From positions 1 to 35,367 of the IMG/VR virus record IMGVR_UViG_3300036985_004952: a stretch of DNA of 35,367 nt; one strand, written 5' to 3'. Below the pieces are notes generated by a model that saw only the letters and a list, made by a program, of their open reading frames with translations, was not told the origin of the DNA and did no database searches. Positions 21,833 through 31,064 of the stretch are shown here, piece by piece (the stretch's first letter is position 1; the number at the start of each line of letters is the position of its first letter). The position numbers and the translations under genes are program-made. The DNA comes from a virus.

Positions 21833-24043
21833 TTACTCTATTATTATATTAAAATTGTTTTCCGTTAAAATGTCATCTCCTGCTTCTGTTATTAAGTATC
21901 CAAAGGTAGGAACATTTGGATAAAGTTTTGCAAACTCATCTCCATAATCGTATTTCACCCCTACATTTATCAACTCTACTTTGGTTAATCCTTTGCCATT
22001 TGGCTCAAAATCAATTATTTTGTTTAATCTAAACACAGCATTGAAATATTCTATGTACCATAGCTGTGAAAAATCTAATTCCGCAATATCTCTTGCAGAT
22101 AAATTAAAATACGCAACTAAAGATGCGCTAATATTCAATTGGTCTATTGGATTTTTGTAATAAGTATCAACCAAATTTTTTGGCATAAAGCCAATTCCTA
22201 ATGGCGTATTGAAAGAAAGGTTTAAATCAAACGCATCTATTGCAAAATCATTATATTGAACCTTTTGAAAATAACATAAAGGAATTTGAGATACAACACA
22301 TGTGGCACCTTCTGTTGATAATTGCGTATAAACATCGGATAATTTTGATATATCAATTAATCCTGCATTAATTAATATTCTTGGCATCCTTTGCGTAGTC
22401 CATACCGCAGGTCTTGTATCTTCCCACATCGTAGGAAGATAAATGTAATTCGGTGCGGTGCCATTAAATGTTTTTTCAATTATCGTTGGCGAAAATCCAA
22501 CTTCGCCAATGGTTTTTGCTTCGCCATCCTGCGTTAAATAATATTTGCCATCTCCAAACGGATAGGGCCTTGCTAATGTTTGTCTTTGATTGTATTGCAA
22601 CAGCCAAAAATCTTTGTCATCTCCTTTGTATTTAAAATCATATTTACGATTAAAATTAGTTTGCAAATAACTGATTGATGGATTTGGTTTTAAAGATATT
22701 TTTTTACTGAAATCTTTTTGGCCGCCATTCCTATAATAGTTTTCGTATGTGTCAATATTCACTACGCCGGTAATATCATCAACCAATACCACCCAATTGA
22801 ACATCTGATAGCAATACTTAAATAAATCTTGCTGTTTTATTGGCGGTAAATTTGGGGCCAATTGCACATACTCGCCGACTTCAATTGTCTTTCCGCCTGC
22901 GCTTGTATCAAATGTCAAACGCTGCATCTTGAAACTTATATTTATTGTTTCTTGTTGCTTGTTAAATTTAAAACGCAATCCTTCGCCGATACCAAATGTT
23001 TGCGTTCCGGTATATTGCGCTTGAAATTTAAATCTTGAATTTGGTCTAACGATTTGAAATTGTTGTATCTGTGTCCAACTAAAACCATCGTATCTTTCTA
23101 CAATAAAATATCCTTCTTCCGGCGCAACAAAGGTGCTGCTTGGAGTGTCAAAAATAACTTCAAAACTTGCTGACCATTTGGTTGTCTGATTTGTTGCTGC
23201 AATATATTCGTATAAAGAATTATCCCATTGATTTAATGGGTCAAAAACTTCTATGTCTGTTGGAATAATAAAAACGCCATCTGTGCCGGCCGGTATATTT
23301 GTTTCGGCTGCGGCATATCCCCAAAAACCATCTATCTCAATACCACCTTCAACAGAATGAATAAATTCATTATTCGTAAAAGGTATCATTAATTTTTCTA
23401 AAGTCGGATTATCAAAAAAACTTGTTTGCAATGTGTATCCACTATCGTAAACCATTTGCTTGATGATGCGCTTCAAATAAACCGCAGGACGCAAATCAGT
23501 AATCTTTACATCTTGCGCGCCTGCTTCACAATCAACAACCGGTGTCTTTCCATCAAATTTTCCGTAATCAATTAGCGGATAAAAATAATCTTCATTTGCA
23601 ACCGGATAAATTCCGTTCCATGTATCAAAAATTGTTGCATCGTATAAATGGTCTAAATCTGAAAGGTTTAATTCATTTAAAGTTCTTTCGCCAAATAATT
23701 CTTTCAGCTTGCTTAATTCCGCAAACGCATAAAGATTAATAGTATCAATTGTAATATCTGTCAGTTTAAATAAACCATCAAAAACCACATAAGAATTTTT
23801 CTTTATTGTAATTTTTCTGCTGCTAAATTTATCAAATTGATTATTTGCCGCAAGGTTATAAGGGATGCCAAATATTTTATCGTTTATTTTTGTTCTTGGT
23901 ATGGTAATCGTTTTTGTTTTGCTTCCGCTACGCCTATTTAAATTTGTAATATCAATCAATTCATAGGTTGTTGGAATGCTAATATTAGCACCCGATAATT
24001 CTATTGTAAATTGACCATCAATTATAATTTCTGCGTAATCCAT
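21833..24043 (-). CDS. Tail hub/baseplate structural protein
   Basis: 736 aa. Mostly beta strands with long Asn/Tyr/Phe-rich loops, no enzymatic motif. The N-terminus (MDYAEIIIDGQFTIELSGANISIPTTYELIDI) and the repeated KTKTITIPRTKINDKIFGI region resemble tail-tip proteins of Bacteroidota siphophages. It ends LITEAGDDILTENNFNIIIE, an E-A-G-D strand motif shared with the gene at 7522-7881. Position between the fibre and minor tail genes supports a hub or distal tail role. It shares one base with the next upstream stop (TAATG). Confidence 0.72.
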   Translation of the reverse strand: MDYAEIIIDGQFTIELSGANISIPTTYELIDITNLNRRSGSKTKTITIPRTKINDKIFGIPYNLAANNQFDKFSSRKITIKKNSYVVFDGLFKLTDITIDTINLYAFAELSKLKELFGERTLNELNLSDLDHLYDATIFDTWNGIYPVANEDYFYPLIDYGKFDGKTPVVDCEAGAQDVKITDLRPAVYLKRIIKQMVYDSGYTLQTSFFDNPTLEKLMIPFTNNEFIHSVEGGIEIDGFWGYAAAETNIPAGTDGVFIIPTDIEVFDPLNQWDNSLYEYIAATNQTTKWSASFEVIFDTPSSTFVAPEEGYFIVERYDGFSWTQIQQFQIVRPNSRFKFQAQYTGTQTFGIGEGLRFKFNKQQETINISFKMQRLTFDTSAGGKTIEVGEYVQLAPNLPPIKQQDLFKYCYQMFNWVVLVDDITGVVNIDTYENYYRNGGQKDFSKKISLKPNPSISYLQTNFNRKYDFKYKGDDKDFWLLQYNQRQTLARPYPFGDGKYYLTQDGEAKTIGEVGFSPTIIEKTFNGTAPNYIYLPTMWEDTRPAVWTTQRMPRILINAGLIDISKLSDVYTQLSTEGATCVVSQIPLCYFQKVQYNDFAIDAFDLNLSFNTPLGIGFMPKNLVDTYYKNPIDQLNISASLVAYFNLSARDIAELDFSQLWYIEYFNAVFRLNKIIDFEPNGKGLTKVELINVGVKYDYGDEFAKLYPNVPTFGYLITEAGDDILTENNFNIIIE

Positions 24044-24831
24044 TATCTTGTTTGAATATTAATAGGGTAAGCGTATTTTAAATTGAATGTTACTATAAAT
24101 TCTTTTGAATAAGAATTGTATCCCACATTTGCATCCTGCATTAATACCGGTTTATAAACCAAATCTTCAACGATATAAATATCAGATGAATTAATTAATT
24201 CATTTTTTAACCATTGCGCAGTTTCATTATTAGCGCAGCGATGCGCAATCTTAATCTGCTTGCTTGAATTTATTGAACGATAAGATGTAATTGCGTAAGG
24301 CGATAAAAAATTTGTATTAAATGGATTTTCAATTTCTGTTTCTTTTGTTGCAGTAATCGAACTTTCTAATCCGCCGGTAAACATAAAGCTATCGTATCCG
24401 CCTAATTTATTAAGCCATACAATTTGATTTTCAATGCATGTACTTTCTGCTTTTATAAAATATCTTATTTCCGAAAGCTCATCTCCGCCTATTTCAAAAA
24501 TTTGAACTGCAATTTTATTTGCATTTGCAGGCGCTCCGCTCCAATTTATTGTTATTGCATTATGATATTCTAAACTTGCTTCAAAATAATTAATATTAGT
24601 ATTAGAAATAAAAGTATTATTTTCATAATAAGAATAACGAACAAAAATATCTTGTATAAAAATTAAAAAATACAATGCAGATAATTCATTTTCTGCTAAT
24701 ATTCTTGTGATTGGACTTTCTGTTAAAAATTTTGCAAGCGGCGGCGTATTATTATCTAAATAATAATCAACCATATCATTTGTTTGATTGTATTGCAATG
24801 CTGCGTTTGATGTATAATAAATAGTAGGCAT
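24043..24831 (-). CDS. Hypothetical tail-associated protein, 262 aa
   Basis: Not recognised. Beta-rich with IAVQIFEIGGDELSEIRYFIKAES and a NPFNTNFLSPYAITSYRSINS region. I chose the ATG at 24831, one base after the upstream stop. An in-frame ATG at 24903 would extend it by 24 residues into the upstream gene. It lies between two structural genes, so a minor tail or baseplate role is likely. Confidence 0.65.
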   Translation of the reverse strand: MPTIYYTSNAALQYNQTNDMVDYYLDNNTPPLAKFLTESPITRILAENELSALYFLIFIQDIFVRYSYYENNTFISNTNINYFEASLEYHNAITINWSGAPANANKIAVQIFEIGGDELSEIRYFIKAESTCIENQIVWLNKLGGYDSFMFTGGLESSITATKETEIENPFNTNFLSPYAITSYRSINSSKQIKIAHRCANNETAQWLKNELINSSDIYIVEDLVYKPVLMQDANVGYNSYSKEFIVTFNLKYAYPINIQTR

Positions 24832-24832
24832 G

Positions 24833-25498
24833 TTATAAATCTGTTGGAGGTGTTTCAATATATTCTGCATCTGTTCCAACCGGATTATCAAATCCTTCGG
24901 CATACGAAATGTAAAATTTTAAAAATGATTGTTCGTTATTTTGCAAAGTTAATGTTGAAGACAATAAATATAAATCTGAAGATATTCCGCCGGCTGCGGT
25001 ATTGCAATCCGAATTAAAATCTTTCAAAATATCTGCAATGTCAATATAGAAATTACAAAACCCATTATCAAAAAATGGTCTTAATTGTATTTTAGCTAAT
25101 AATCCGTAATCTGCAATGCAATCAAAATAACCATAGACACGAATAATAGCATTGTAATTATTATAATATTTATAGAATAAAACATTTGCACTATTTGTAA
25201 TTGTAAATGGAATATTTGTTACAAATGTATTCACATCAATTAATTGCGTAATATAAACAACTCCAAGCAAGTTTGTTAAATCTGCTTGGTCTGTTACTAA
25301 AATAAAATCGCCTTGCAATAATCCATGAGCTGCCGAAAAGAATGTAACATATCCTGCGGTGTTTGTAATATTTCCTGCTCCAACTGATAATTGCGCGCCA
25401 ATGGTATAATCATCTCTTACATCTGAAGAAAATAAATATGTGATTGGATTATAAACCGCAGTTTGAAATGCCGGCTGTGCTTCTAATGTTAAACTCAT
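24833..25498 (-). CDS. Hypothetical tail-associated protein, 221 aa
   Basis: Not recognised. Beta-rich with Asn/Tyr/Phe loops (NVLFYKYYNNYNAIIRVYGYF) and LYLLSSTLTLQNNEQSFLKFY. Starts in ATGA overlap with the 152-aa gene. The composition resembles other proteins of the tail module. No catalytic motif is present. Confidence 0.65.
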   Translation of the reverse strand: MSLTLEAQPAFQTAVYNPITYLFSSDVRDDYTIGAQLSVGAGNITNTAGYVTFFSAAHGLLQGDFILVTDQADLTNLLGVVYITQLIDVNTFVTNIPFTITNSANVLFYKYYNNYNAIIRVYGYFDCIADYGLLAKIQLRPFFDNGFCNFYIDIADILKDFNSDCNTAAGGISSDLYLLSSTLTLQNNEQSFLKFYISYAEGFDNPVGTDAEYIETPPTDL

Positions 25499-25953
25499 TT
25501 GTCAAATTCGTTATTAAAATAATTTTGAATGTCTTGCAATACTGCTTCATTAATTAATGTTTCAAATTGCGGTATGGTATTATCAACATAGAAATTTCCT
25601 TTAAATCCATCGCGATGTATTTTACGCGTAATCAAAAAAGCCTGCTCATCTTTTGTTAATGCTTTGCCTTTTGAGCCATCTTTTTTATCCGGCCCATACC
25701 ATGTCGGCAACTTTTGCACCCAATCATCAATCTTGGGCCGCAACAATGCAGGATAATTTCCTACTTTGGTAATTCCTCTACCTGCGTTTTGCCAAAACCA
25801 ATAATCATTCGCAACAATATTTATATCTGTAAATGTGGTTTCTTGATTTGTAACAACTTCATGAGAATCAGATAATGAGCCTGCCTTATTTAATGCTTTA
25901 ACCAAAGCATCATTCAAATTATTTACAACTTGCGTAGTTAATTTAAAATCCAT
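25495..25953 (-). CDS. Putative tail completion protein (HK97 gp10-like)
   Basis: 152 aa. Begins with a helix (LTTQVVNNLNDALVKALNKAG), then VVTNQETTFTDINIVANDYWFWQNAGRGI, and later FLITRKIHRDGFKGNFYVDN. The size and the helix-beta-helix plan with a central Y-W-x-x-x-x-G-R-G-I and a C-terminal R-K-I-H-x-x-G resemble gp10/virion-morphogenesis proteins, which join head and tail. Overlaps both neighbours. Confidence 0.6.
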   Translation of the reverse strand: MDFKLTTQVVNNLNDALVKALNKAGSLSDSHEVVTNQETTFTDINIVANDYWFWQNAGRGITKVGNYPALLRPKIDDWVQKLPTWYGPDKKDGSKGKALTKDEQAFLITRKIHRDGFKGNFYVDNTIPQFETLINEAVLQDIQNYFNNEFDK

Positions 25954-26396
25954 TATTCAAACATATTACAACAAAGTGAACTATCAATTGGCAGCGTAAC
26001 ATTGACCGGCACCGACCAACCGAAATGAACATTGTCTTGCTTTTTGTTAATCATTGAAGCTTGCCCAAATGTCATTAGATTGCGTTCCAAATCTTCATTA
26101 TCAATTTGCATAGATTGGATATATCCAACCATAATATTATTCATATCATCAAACGATTTATTCATCGTTGATTGTTTATCTGTTGTATGGCCGGATTGCA
26201 AAAACAATAAATTGAAATTGTATGTTTGCGATACGATAAAATTGTTTGTGCTGTTATTGGTAATCGTTACCGGAAAGAGCATCCAAATCAATGGATACTT
26301 TGCATCCGACTGCGCATTTAATTCAATCATGGTACCATTACCAAAGTAAAATGATTTATCTGCTTTAATCTTGAATATTTCTATTAGCTTTTTCAC
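25953..26396 (-). CDS. Putative tail terminator or minor tail protein, 147 aa
   Basis: Not firmly recognised. Strand-rich (FYFGNGTMIELNAQSDAKYPLIWM, YNFNLLFLQSGHTTD, HFGWSVPVNVTLP). Its place directly before the gp10-like gene and beta-rich size fit a tail terminator, which caps the tail tube, but the sequence alone does not prove it. It overlaps the 244-aa gene by 32 nt and the next gene by one base. Confidence 0.55.
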   Translation of the reverse strand: MKKLIEIFKIKADKSFYFGNGTMIELNAQSDAKYPLIWMLFPVTITNNSTNNFIVSQTYNFNLLFLQSGHTTDKQSTMNKSFDDMNNIMVGYIQSMQIDNEDLERNLMTFGQASMINKKQDNVHFGWSVPVNVTLPIDSSLCCNMFE

Positions 26397-27099
26397 TTAA
26401 TAATTTTTGTAAGTTTTTTTCATATTGCCTTTCTATGTGCTTATAAGTTAAAAATGTATAGGCTTCTCCAACTGATGTTTTTGAAACAGCATCTATGTCC
26501 TTATAAACTCCCCCTGCCAATTGCACCAAAGTTAAATATCCCCCAAATTGTTGCAGCGTTTGTAAACCTGCTTCTAATTGTATATCTTCAACTTCGTTTT
26601 CAAACAAAGGTAGGAATTTGTTTTTAATATCTTCAAATTCTTGGTTGATAATGTTTTGGTAAAAAAGTGCAACAGATGCCGGCATATCCAACCAAACATT
26701 TAATCGGTCTTTAATCCTGCTATCAAAATTGTAATCGCCTGCTTCTAAAATGCATAAGTATGGCAGCGCATTCCATGCATTATCTTTCTGCTGCATTAAC
26801 ATTGCTTTCCAATCTTCAAATTGGCCAATCGGGCAATCTATTAATAAATTTAAATCAATACCTTTTTGCTCATGCAAAAATTCGCCATCCATTAAAATTT
26901 CAATTAGCTGTATAATTTTAAACCGGCCCTCTATGCTTATGTTAAAAAAAACTTCTTCCGGCACCGGTATTAAATCAAAAACTATATTGTCATAATCTTT
27001 TTCATTTATTTTTTCAGATATGGCTATAAATTGGCGCAGCGTAATTTCATTCAATTGCGTTGGAAATTGGTATTCTTTGTCTATTGTTATTAAAACCAT
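26365..27099 (-). CDS. Hypothetical protein after terminase, 244 aa
   Basis: Not recognised. Helical, with several Leu/Ile-rich helices (FKIIQLIEILMDGEFLHEQ, TLQQFGGYLTLVQLAGGVY) and a basic C-terminus (EKNLQKLLSEKANRN). It overlaps the large terminase by 10 nt. In many Bacteroidota phages an unannotated helical protein occupies this slot and could be a tail assembly chaperone or head-tail adaptor. Confidence 0.6.
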   Translation of the reverse strand: MVLITIDKEYQFPTQLNEITLRQFIAISEKINEKDYDNIVFDLIPVPEEVFFNISIEGRFKIIQLIEILMDGEFLHEQKGIDLNLLIDCPIGQFEDWKAMLMQQKDNAWNALPYLCILEAGDYNFDSRIKDRLNVWLDMPASVALFYQNIINQEFEDIKNKFLPLFENEVEDIQLEAGLQTLQQFGGYLTLVQLAGGVYKDIDAVSKTSVGEAYTFLTYKHIERQYEKNLQKLLSEKANRNIQD

Positions 27100-28226
27100 G
27101 ATATCTTTTTGTTTGCAGCTTTAAAGCCATTATAAAATCCGTAACGCATTGCGTCCATTCCATCATCATTAAATTTAACCGGCTCATCTAAAGGTTTATT
27201 GTTCTTATCTACCTTCCATTTGTATGTGCGCAACTCTTTTACCAAATTCGGACTATCTATTATGAATAAAGGTTTTGATTTTATAGCATTGATGCCATCC
27301 TTTACCGGCTTCTCTGCGGAGAAAACATTTAATCCGGACTGATATAGTTCTTCTATTGTATCCGGTCGCGCTGCGTCGCCGTAAATCTGTATGCTGCCTA
27401 AATTTAAACTGCGCATCTTTTCAATTAGTGCTGCGGTTGTTAATCCGCTTTCATAGATTAATTCCTGCGCGTATAATGTGGTGTCGCTCCAACCGGTTTT
27501 GATTAATGCTGTTGGATGGTTATAACCAAAGTCTAATCCATAAACAAACGGAATGTCCGCAGGAAATTCATTTGCTGTGCTCCAATGCCTATAAATCAAT
27601 CCTTCTATGCGGCCGGTAACTCCGCGCGCATAAACTTTCCACAATTCAAAATCTATATTTTTTAATCCCTCTATTTCATCTATAATGCTTTGCGGCACAT
27701 AAGGATTATTTCTATAATCTGAATATAAAAATGTAGCAATTGGATTATTCAAATATTCTTCATGCACCCAAAACTCTGCATCCGGATTGTAATCAATAAA
27801 AACTTTTTTCTTCGTTCTGATTATTAGCTGTTTGCAAATATTAACATCAATACCATTGGCTTCATTAATAAAAAGGTAATCGCGCTTTCCGGATTTGGCA
27901 TCTTGCGCATTATCGTAAGATTGGAATTCAATTGTGCTGCCATTACGGAATACAAATGTGCGTTCTGATTTATTGAAACTAAATATTTCTGCTTCAATTA
28001 ATGGCGTATCTAAATAAATGTTTTGGAAATCGCGCAGCGCGCCGCGTTTTAAGTTTGGAATATCTTGTCCAACTATGGTAATCAAACAACCGGCATCCGT
28101 TAATGCAATGTAAGATAGCACCTGCAAGATAGAATAAGTTTTTGATGACCATGTGCCGCCTTGATTGATAACAATTTTTGTATCAGCCTGCAAATTTTCA
28201 TCAAAGAGTTCTGTTGTTTCAAACAT
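27090..28226 (-). CDS. terL: Terminase large subunit
   Basis: 378 aa. ATPase: Walker A-like GGTWSSKT (residues 23-30), Walker B DYLFINEAN (116-124). Nuclease of the RNase-H fold: LDFGYNHPTAL with Asp232, IYGDAARPD with Asp284, and NDDGMDAMRYG with Asp354/355/358. It cuts concatemers and pumps DNA into the prohead. The length is short for terL (usually 400-450) but all motifs are present, so it seems complete. Confidence 0.93.
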   Translation of the reverse strand: MFETTELFDENLQADTKIVINQGGTWSSKTYSILQVLSYIALTDAGCLITIVGQDIPNLKRGALRDFQNIYLDTPLIEAEIFSFNKSERTFVFRNGSTIEFQSYDNAQDAKSGKRDYLFINEANGIDVNICKQLIIRTKKKVFIDYNPDAEFWVHEEYLNNPIATFLYSDYRNNPYVPQSIIDEIEGLKNIDFELWKVYARGVTGRIEGLIYRHWSTANEFPADIPFVYGLDFGYNHPTALIKTGWSDTTLYAQELIYESGLTTAALIEKMRSLNLGSIQIYGDAARPDTIEELYQSGLNVFSAEKPVKDGINAIKSKPLFIIDSPNLVKELRTYKWKVDKNNKPLDEPVKFNDDGMDAMRYGFYNGFKAANKKISWF

Positions 28227-28227
28227 G

Positions 28228-28602
28228 CTATTCTAAATCTATTTCGTTTTCCGCTTTCTTAATTCTGTGGTCTGTCCTTATAATTGATATCTGTAAATGG
28301 TTGTCCATGGTACCGGTAACTTCCTGCTCTACGCGTTCAATATATCCGCGTTTCTTGCCTTTTGTCTTTAAGAAAAATATTGTGGCTGTGGTATCGCCAT
28401 CTCTAATCTTATTGTGCAACCGGCTTTCTGCAAAGTCTAAAGTCAAATTTTCAATTTCTTCAACTGCTGTTTTGTATTCTGTATCATTGCCCATCCACAA
28501 ATAATGCGTAGACCTTGCAATGCCAACTTGCATGCATGCGCCGGTAACTATTCCCAAGTTCTTTTCCAATGCTTCAAGCATTGCCTTTTTTTGTATGTCC
28601 AT
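28228..28602 (-). CDS. terS: Terminase small subunit
   Basis: 124 aa. N-terminal helix-turn-helix (ALEKNLGIVTGACMQVGIARSTHYLW) with the G-x-x-T-x-A-C x-x-x-G-x-x-R-x-T pattern of small terminases, followed by oligomerisation helices (TAVEEIENLTLDFAESRLHNKIRDGD) and KTKGKKRGYIERVEQEV. It recognises packaging DNA and loads the large subunit. It is one base upstream of terL and 10 bp downstream of the TET-like dioxygenase, so the modification genes and the packaging genes share one transcript. Confidence 0.88.
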   Translation of the reverse strand: MDIQKKAMLEALEKNLGIVTGACMQVGIARSTHYLWMGNDTEYKTAVEEIENLTLDFAESRLHNKIRDGDTTATIFFLKTKGKKRGYIERVEQEVTGTMDNHLQISIIRTDHRIKKAENEIDLE

Positions 28603-28612
28603 TTTCGTAGTC

Positions 28613-29410
28613 TTAAATGCCTTTAAATGCTTTCAGAGGATAAAATATTAAACTATTGCGGTATCCGCCATCATGTATTGGAATAATTGGCGTTACTCCA
28701 TGCAGGTTGCGCCATGCAGGATAAACCAAAATTGAATTATCGCATTGGTCAATCGTGGCATTGTAATCCGGCACATTAAGGTTTCCGCCAATAGAATTCA
28801 AACGCTTTGTGATTATAACATTTACTGCGCCAACTATATTGCCGGCATCTCTATGGTAATCCGCATTGATATTATAGTTTGAAATGCTACTTGTAAACAA
28901 ATTGCCAAATCGCCATTCTTTTTTCACATCTTTAAATAATTCTTGCTGCGCTGCATATTGCTGCGGCAAAATGTCTTGGATTAAATCTTCTGCTTCTTTG
29001 GCTAATAATAGCATCGCTTTAATGAACATTCCGGCCGATTTAACGGAGTGAACGCTGCTGATGGTAGGATAAGGCCTGCGCATGTGTGGTTTCGGTGCCA
29101 CAGAGCCTAAAATGGTGCTGAACTGCGTTACTAAATTCTTACCGGCTGCGGCCCTTGCTGCCTTGTCCGCTTTATTGCCTTGCGGCCCTCGGCTCATTTC
29201 TTGCTTTGGTACATTCTTTGAAAGTAATTCCGCATTCGCTAAATCTGCTAACTTACTTGCTTTCGTTGGCATGCTGCGCAAAAAGAAACCAATCGGATTG
29301 CCATCTGCGCCATAGAATATGCAATCTTCTGTAATATTTGGCTCTACATAAATACATTTATCGCCAATCTTATTTGCATGCGGCTGCTCAATTAAATCTA
29401 TTCTTTTCAT
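28613..29410 (-). CDS. TET/JBP-like 2OG-Fe(II) DNA dioxygenase
   Basis: 265 aa. The double-stranded beta helix is in the C-terminal 100 residues: NADYHRDAGN gives the iron ligands His186 and Asp188, then GAVNVII, RLNSIGGNLNVPDY, then the second His237 in WRNLHGVTP, and Arg251 in YRNSLIFYPL as the 2-oxoglutarate anchor. The HRDAGN and GGNL-x-VPDY-pattern match the TET/JBP family, which hydroxylates methyl groups on DNA bases (5-methylcytosine in TET, thymine in JBP). The N-terminal 110 residues are basic and helical and may bind DNA. It overlaps the glycosyltransferase as ATGA. Substrate base is not fixed by sequence. Confidence 0.85.
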   Translation of the reverse strand: MKRIDLIEQPHANKIGDKCIYVEPNITEDCIFYGADGNPIGFFLRSMPTKASKLADLANAELLSKNVPKQEMSRGPQGNKADKAARAAAGKNLVTQFSTILGSVAPKPHMRRPYPTISSVHSVKSAGMFIKAMLLLAKEAEDLIQDILPQQYAAQQELFKDVKKEWRFGNLFTSSISNYNINADYHRDAGNIVGAVNVIITKRLNSIGGNLNVPDYNATIDQCDNSILVYPAWRNLHGVTPIIPIHDGGYRNSLIFYPLKAFKGI

Positions 29411-30135
29411 ATTGTTTGTTTTTTAACATTCTTATTCATTTTCAATTCCGTATATTTTGATTTTCTTTTTGTGTTTATGCTGTAAACTTCCGGATACATT
29501 TTGCACAGCATTAATGATGCTTCTTTTTCTATGGCTTCTCTATTTGCCATTTCTTGCATGCCGCCGGCATTGCTATAATTGTTTGTCAGACAAGATATAA
29601 AATTAAACCTTGCAATATCTCCAAGAATATTATAGTACAAAACGCTTCTTTCATAATCTGTCTTTGAACGCATCTTGCACATTAACCGGCTATCTTGCTG
29701 CGCCTTAAATCCAAATAGGTTTGCAACAATATAAGTCAATCCAATATCTATTGTCTTGCTCATAAAAAACTTATTTGAACTTGGATATACGCCAAATGAA
29801 TTAATATTATGCCCCAAACAATAGCTTTCTATAAACTTGAATAGCTTTGCGATGTCGCTTGTTACTAAAGATTGAATTTTTTTAATGTCATCTTCAATAA
29901 CAAATATAAAATCGTTGCCATCAAAATAGCTTTGTATGAAATTAAACTTATCTGTCGCATTATCTGTATTGCATTGGATTAGATTATAACCGGCGCATTC
30001 TTTTTGATATAATGGCATATCCTGCGCATCGCTTACAAAAATATAGATATCCGCTTTATTGAATTGTTGCAAAAGGTTTAATGTCAATTTGTTAATTACA
30101 TTTGCCCTGCGGTGTGTGGGTATTGCTATCTTCAT
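29407..30135 (-). CDS. TET-associated glycosyltransferase (TAGT-like)
   Basis: 242 aa. N-terminus IAIPTHRRANVINKLTLNLLQQF matches the I-P-S/T-x-x-R-A-N-x-x-x-x-x-T start of TAGT-type GT-A enzymes, then the GYN-x-L strand, NATDKFNFIQSYF helix and FIFVIEDDI (residues 75-84), whose EDD fits the metal site. This family sits beside TET/JBP dioxygenases in phage genomes and transfers sugar to oxidised bases. I chose the ATG at 30135, which overlaps the kinase stop as ATGA. The longer frame from 30189 adds 18 residues inside that gene. It is the strongest sign that the dioxygenase product is glycosylated. Confidence 0.82.
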   Translation of the reverse strand: MKIAIPTHRRANVINKLTLNLLQQFNKADIYIFVSDAQDMPLYQKECAGYNLIQCNTDNATDKFNFIQSYFDGNDFIFVIEDDIKKIQSLVTSDIAKLFKFIESYCLGHNINSFGVYPSSNKFFMSKTIDIGLTYIVANLFGFKAQQDSRLMCKMRSKTDYERSVLYYNILGDIARFNFISCLTNNYSNAGGMQEMANREAIEKEASLMLCKMYPEVYSINTKRKSKYTELKMNKNVKKQTI

Positions 30136-31064
30136 ATCAAATCTGCGATATTGTTTACTATTGAAATATATTTTTCTTGGTATTTGCAAACGCGCAATCC
30201 TTCAGCGACTGCAAATTTTATAACATCCGGCCCAAATGCCTGCGCAATCTTTTCTGCTTCCGCGTAATTTTGCTCAAATGCTATTAAACTGAAATACGCT
30301 TTGCCGGCATCTGTTAAATAGCTGCCAAATATATTGCGGCTGTTTGCATCAATGCAGTATATCTTATCTGCGACTAAAATATTTGTTGTTGATAAATCTC
30401 CATGGAAGAATGTAGCATCGTGCTGCGGCAATTGTAAATCTGCAACCGCCTGCGTTGAATGTTTTATTGGTTTTATGTTTTCTAAATATGTTTCAAATGG
30501 TACCGGCTTCCCATCTATTGTGCGCATTTTATTAATTACCTCAATAAAATCCTGCGCCATTGGCTTTCTATGGTCTTTTATGCGTTCTGTAATAATCAAT
30601 TCATCGTTGCAAAATAAAACCTTTGGAATATCTAAATGCGCTGCGGCTATTTTATACCATTCAAATTCAAATAATGCGCTTTGCGTTTGTTTGATTATGG
30701 TATCCGGCGTGAATATTATTTTATTTTTTGTGAACGGACTTAATAAACCGGCAAATGCTGCATCTTGGTTTATTGTCATATCATCAATGTACATTGTTGC
30801 GTATTCTTTGTTGAAACTTATGCAATCAAATGGCACATTGTATTTATTTAACCAATCTGATATTAATTTTTGGTATCTGATTTGTTTTTCTTCTGCGGAA
30901 AGATTTGATTTTGAGCCCCTTGCTGTTACAATTTTTATCGTTGGATTAATTTCCGCGCGCAGCAATTGCAATCTTTTTATCAATAAAAGATTTGGCTCTA
31001 ATATGCTGATGTGGCTTTTGTTGCCTAATGCCAATGTCCCATCAAAATCAACTGCTATAATCAT
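30132..31064 (-). CDS. HAD phosphatase - APH-type kinase fusion
   Basis: 310 aa. N-terminal HAD-like domain: DFDGT (Asp6, Asp8), TARG (residues 47-50) and DDM (Asp94/95), the three usual motifs. C-terminal APH/choline-kinase-like domain: HGDLSTTNIL (residues 221-230, catalytic Asp223 and metal-binding Asn228) and IDANSRNIFG (Asp239). Together they could dephosphorylate and phosphorylate a small alcohol or sugar. With the nucleotidyltransferase upstream they look like the activation steps of a nucleotide donor. It starts and ends with 4-nt overlaps. The substrate is unknown, and a role for this pair in the base-modification operon is inferred from context. Confidence 0.8.
   Translation of the reverse strand: MIIAVDFDGTLALGNKSHISILEPNLLLIKRLQLLRAEINPTIKIVTARGSKSNLSAEEKQIRYQKLISDWLNKYNVPFDCISFNKEYATMYIDDMTINQDAAFAGLLSPFTKNKIIFTPDTIIKQTQSALFEFEWYKIAAAHLDIPKVLFCNDELIITERIKDHRKPMAQDFIEVINKMRTIDGKPVPFETYLENIKPIKHSTQAVADLQLPQHDATFFHGDLSTTNILVADKIYCIDANSRNIFGSYLTDAGKAYFSLIAFEQNYAEAEKIAQAFGPDVIKFAVAEGLRVCKYQEKYISIVNNIADLI

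Noticed and set aside
30136-30189. Extra 18 N-terminal residues on the TET-associated glycosyltransferase
   Set aside because: They lie inside the upstream kinase gene, while ATG at 30135 overlaps its stop as ATGA and starts exactly at the family N-terminus.
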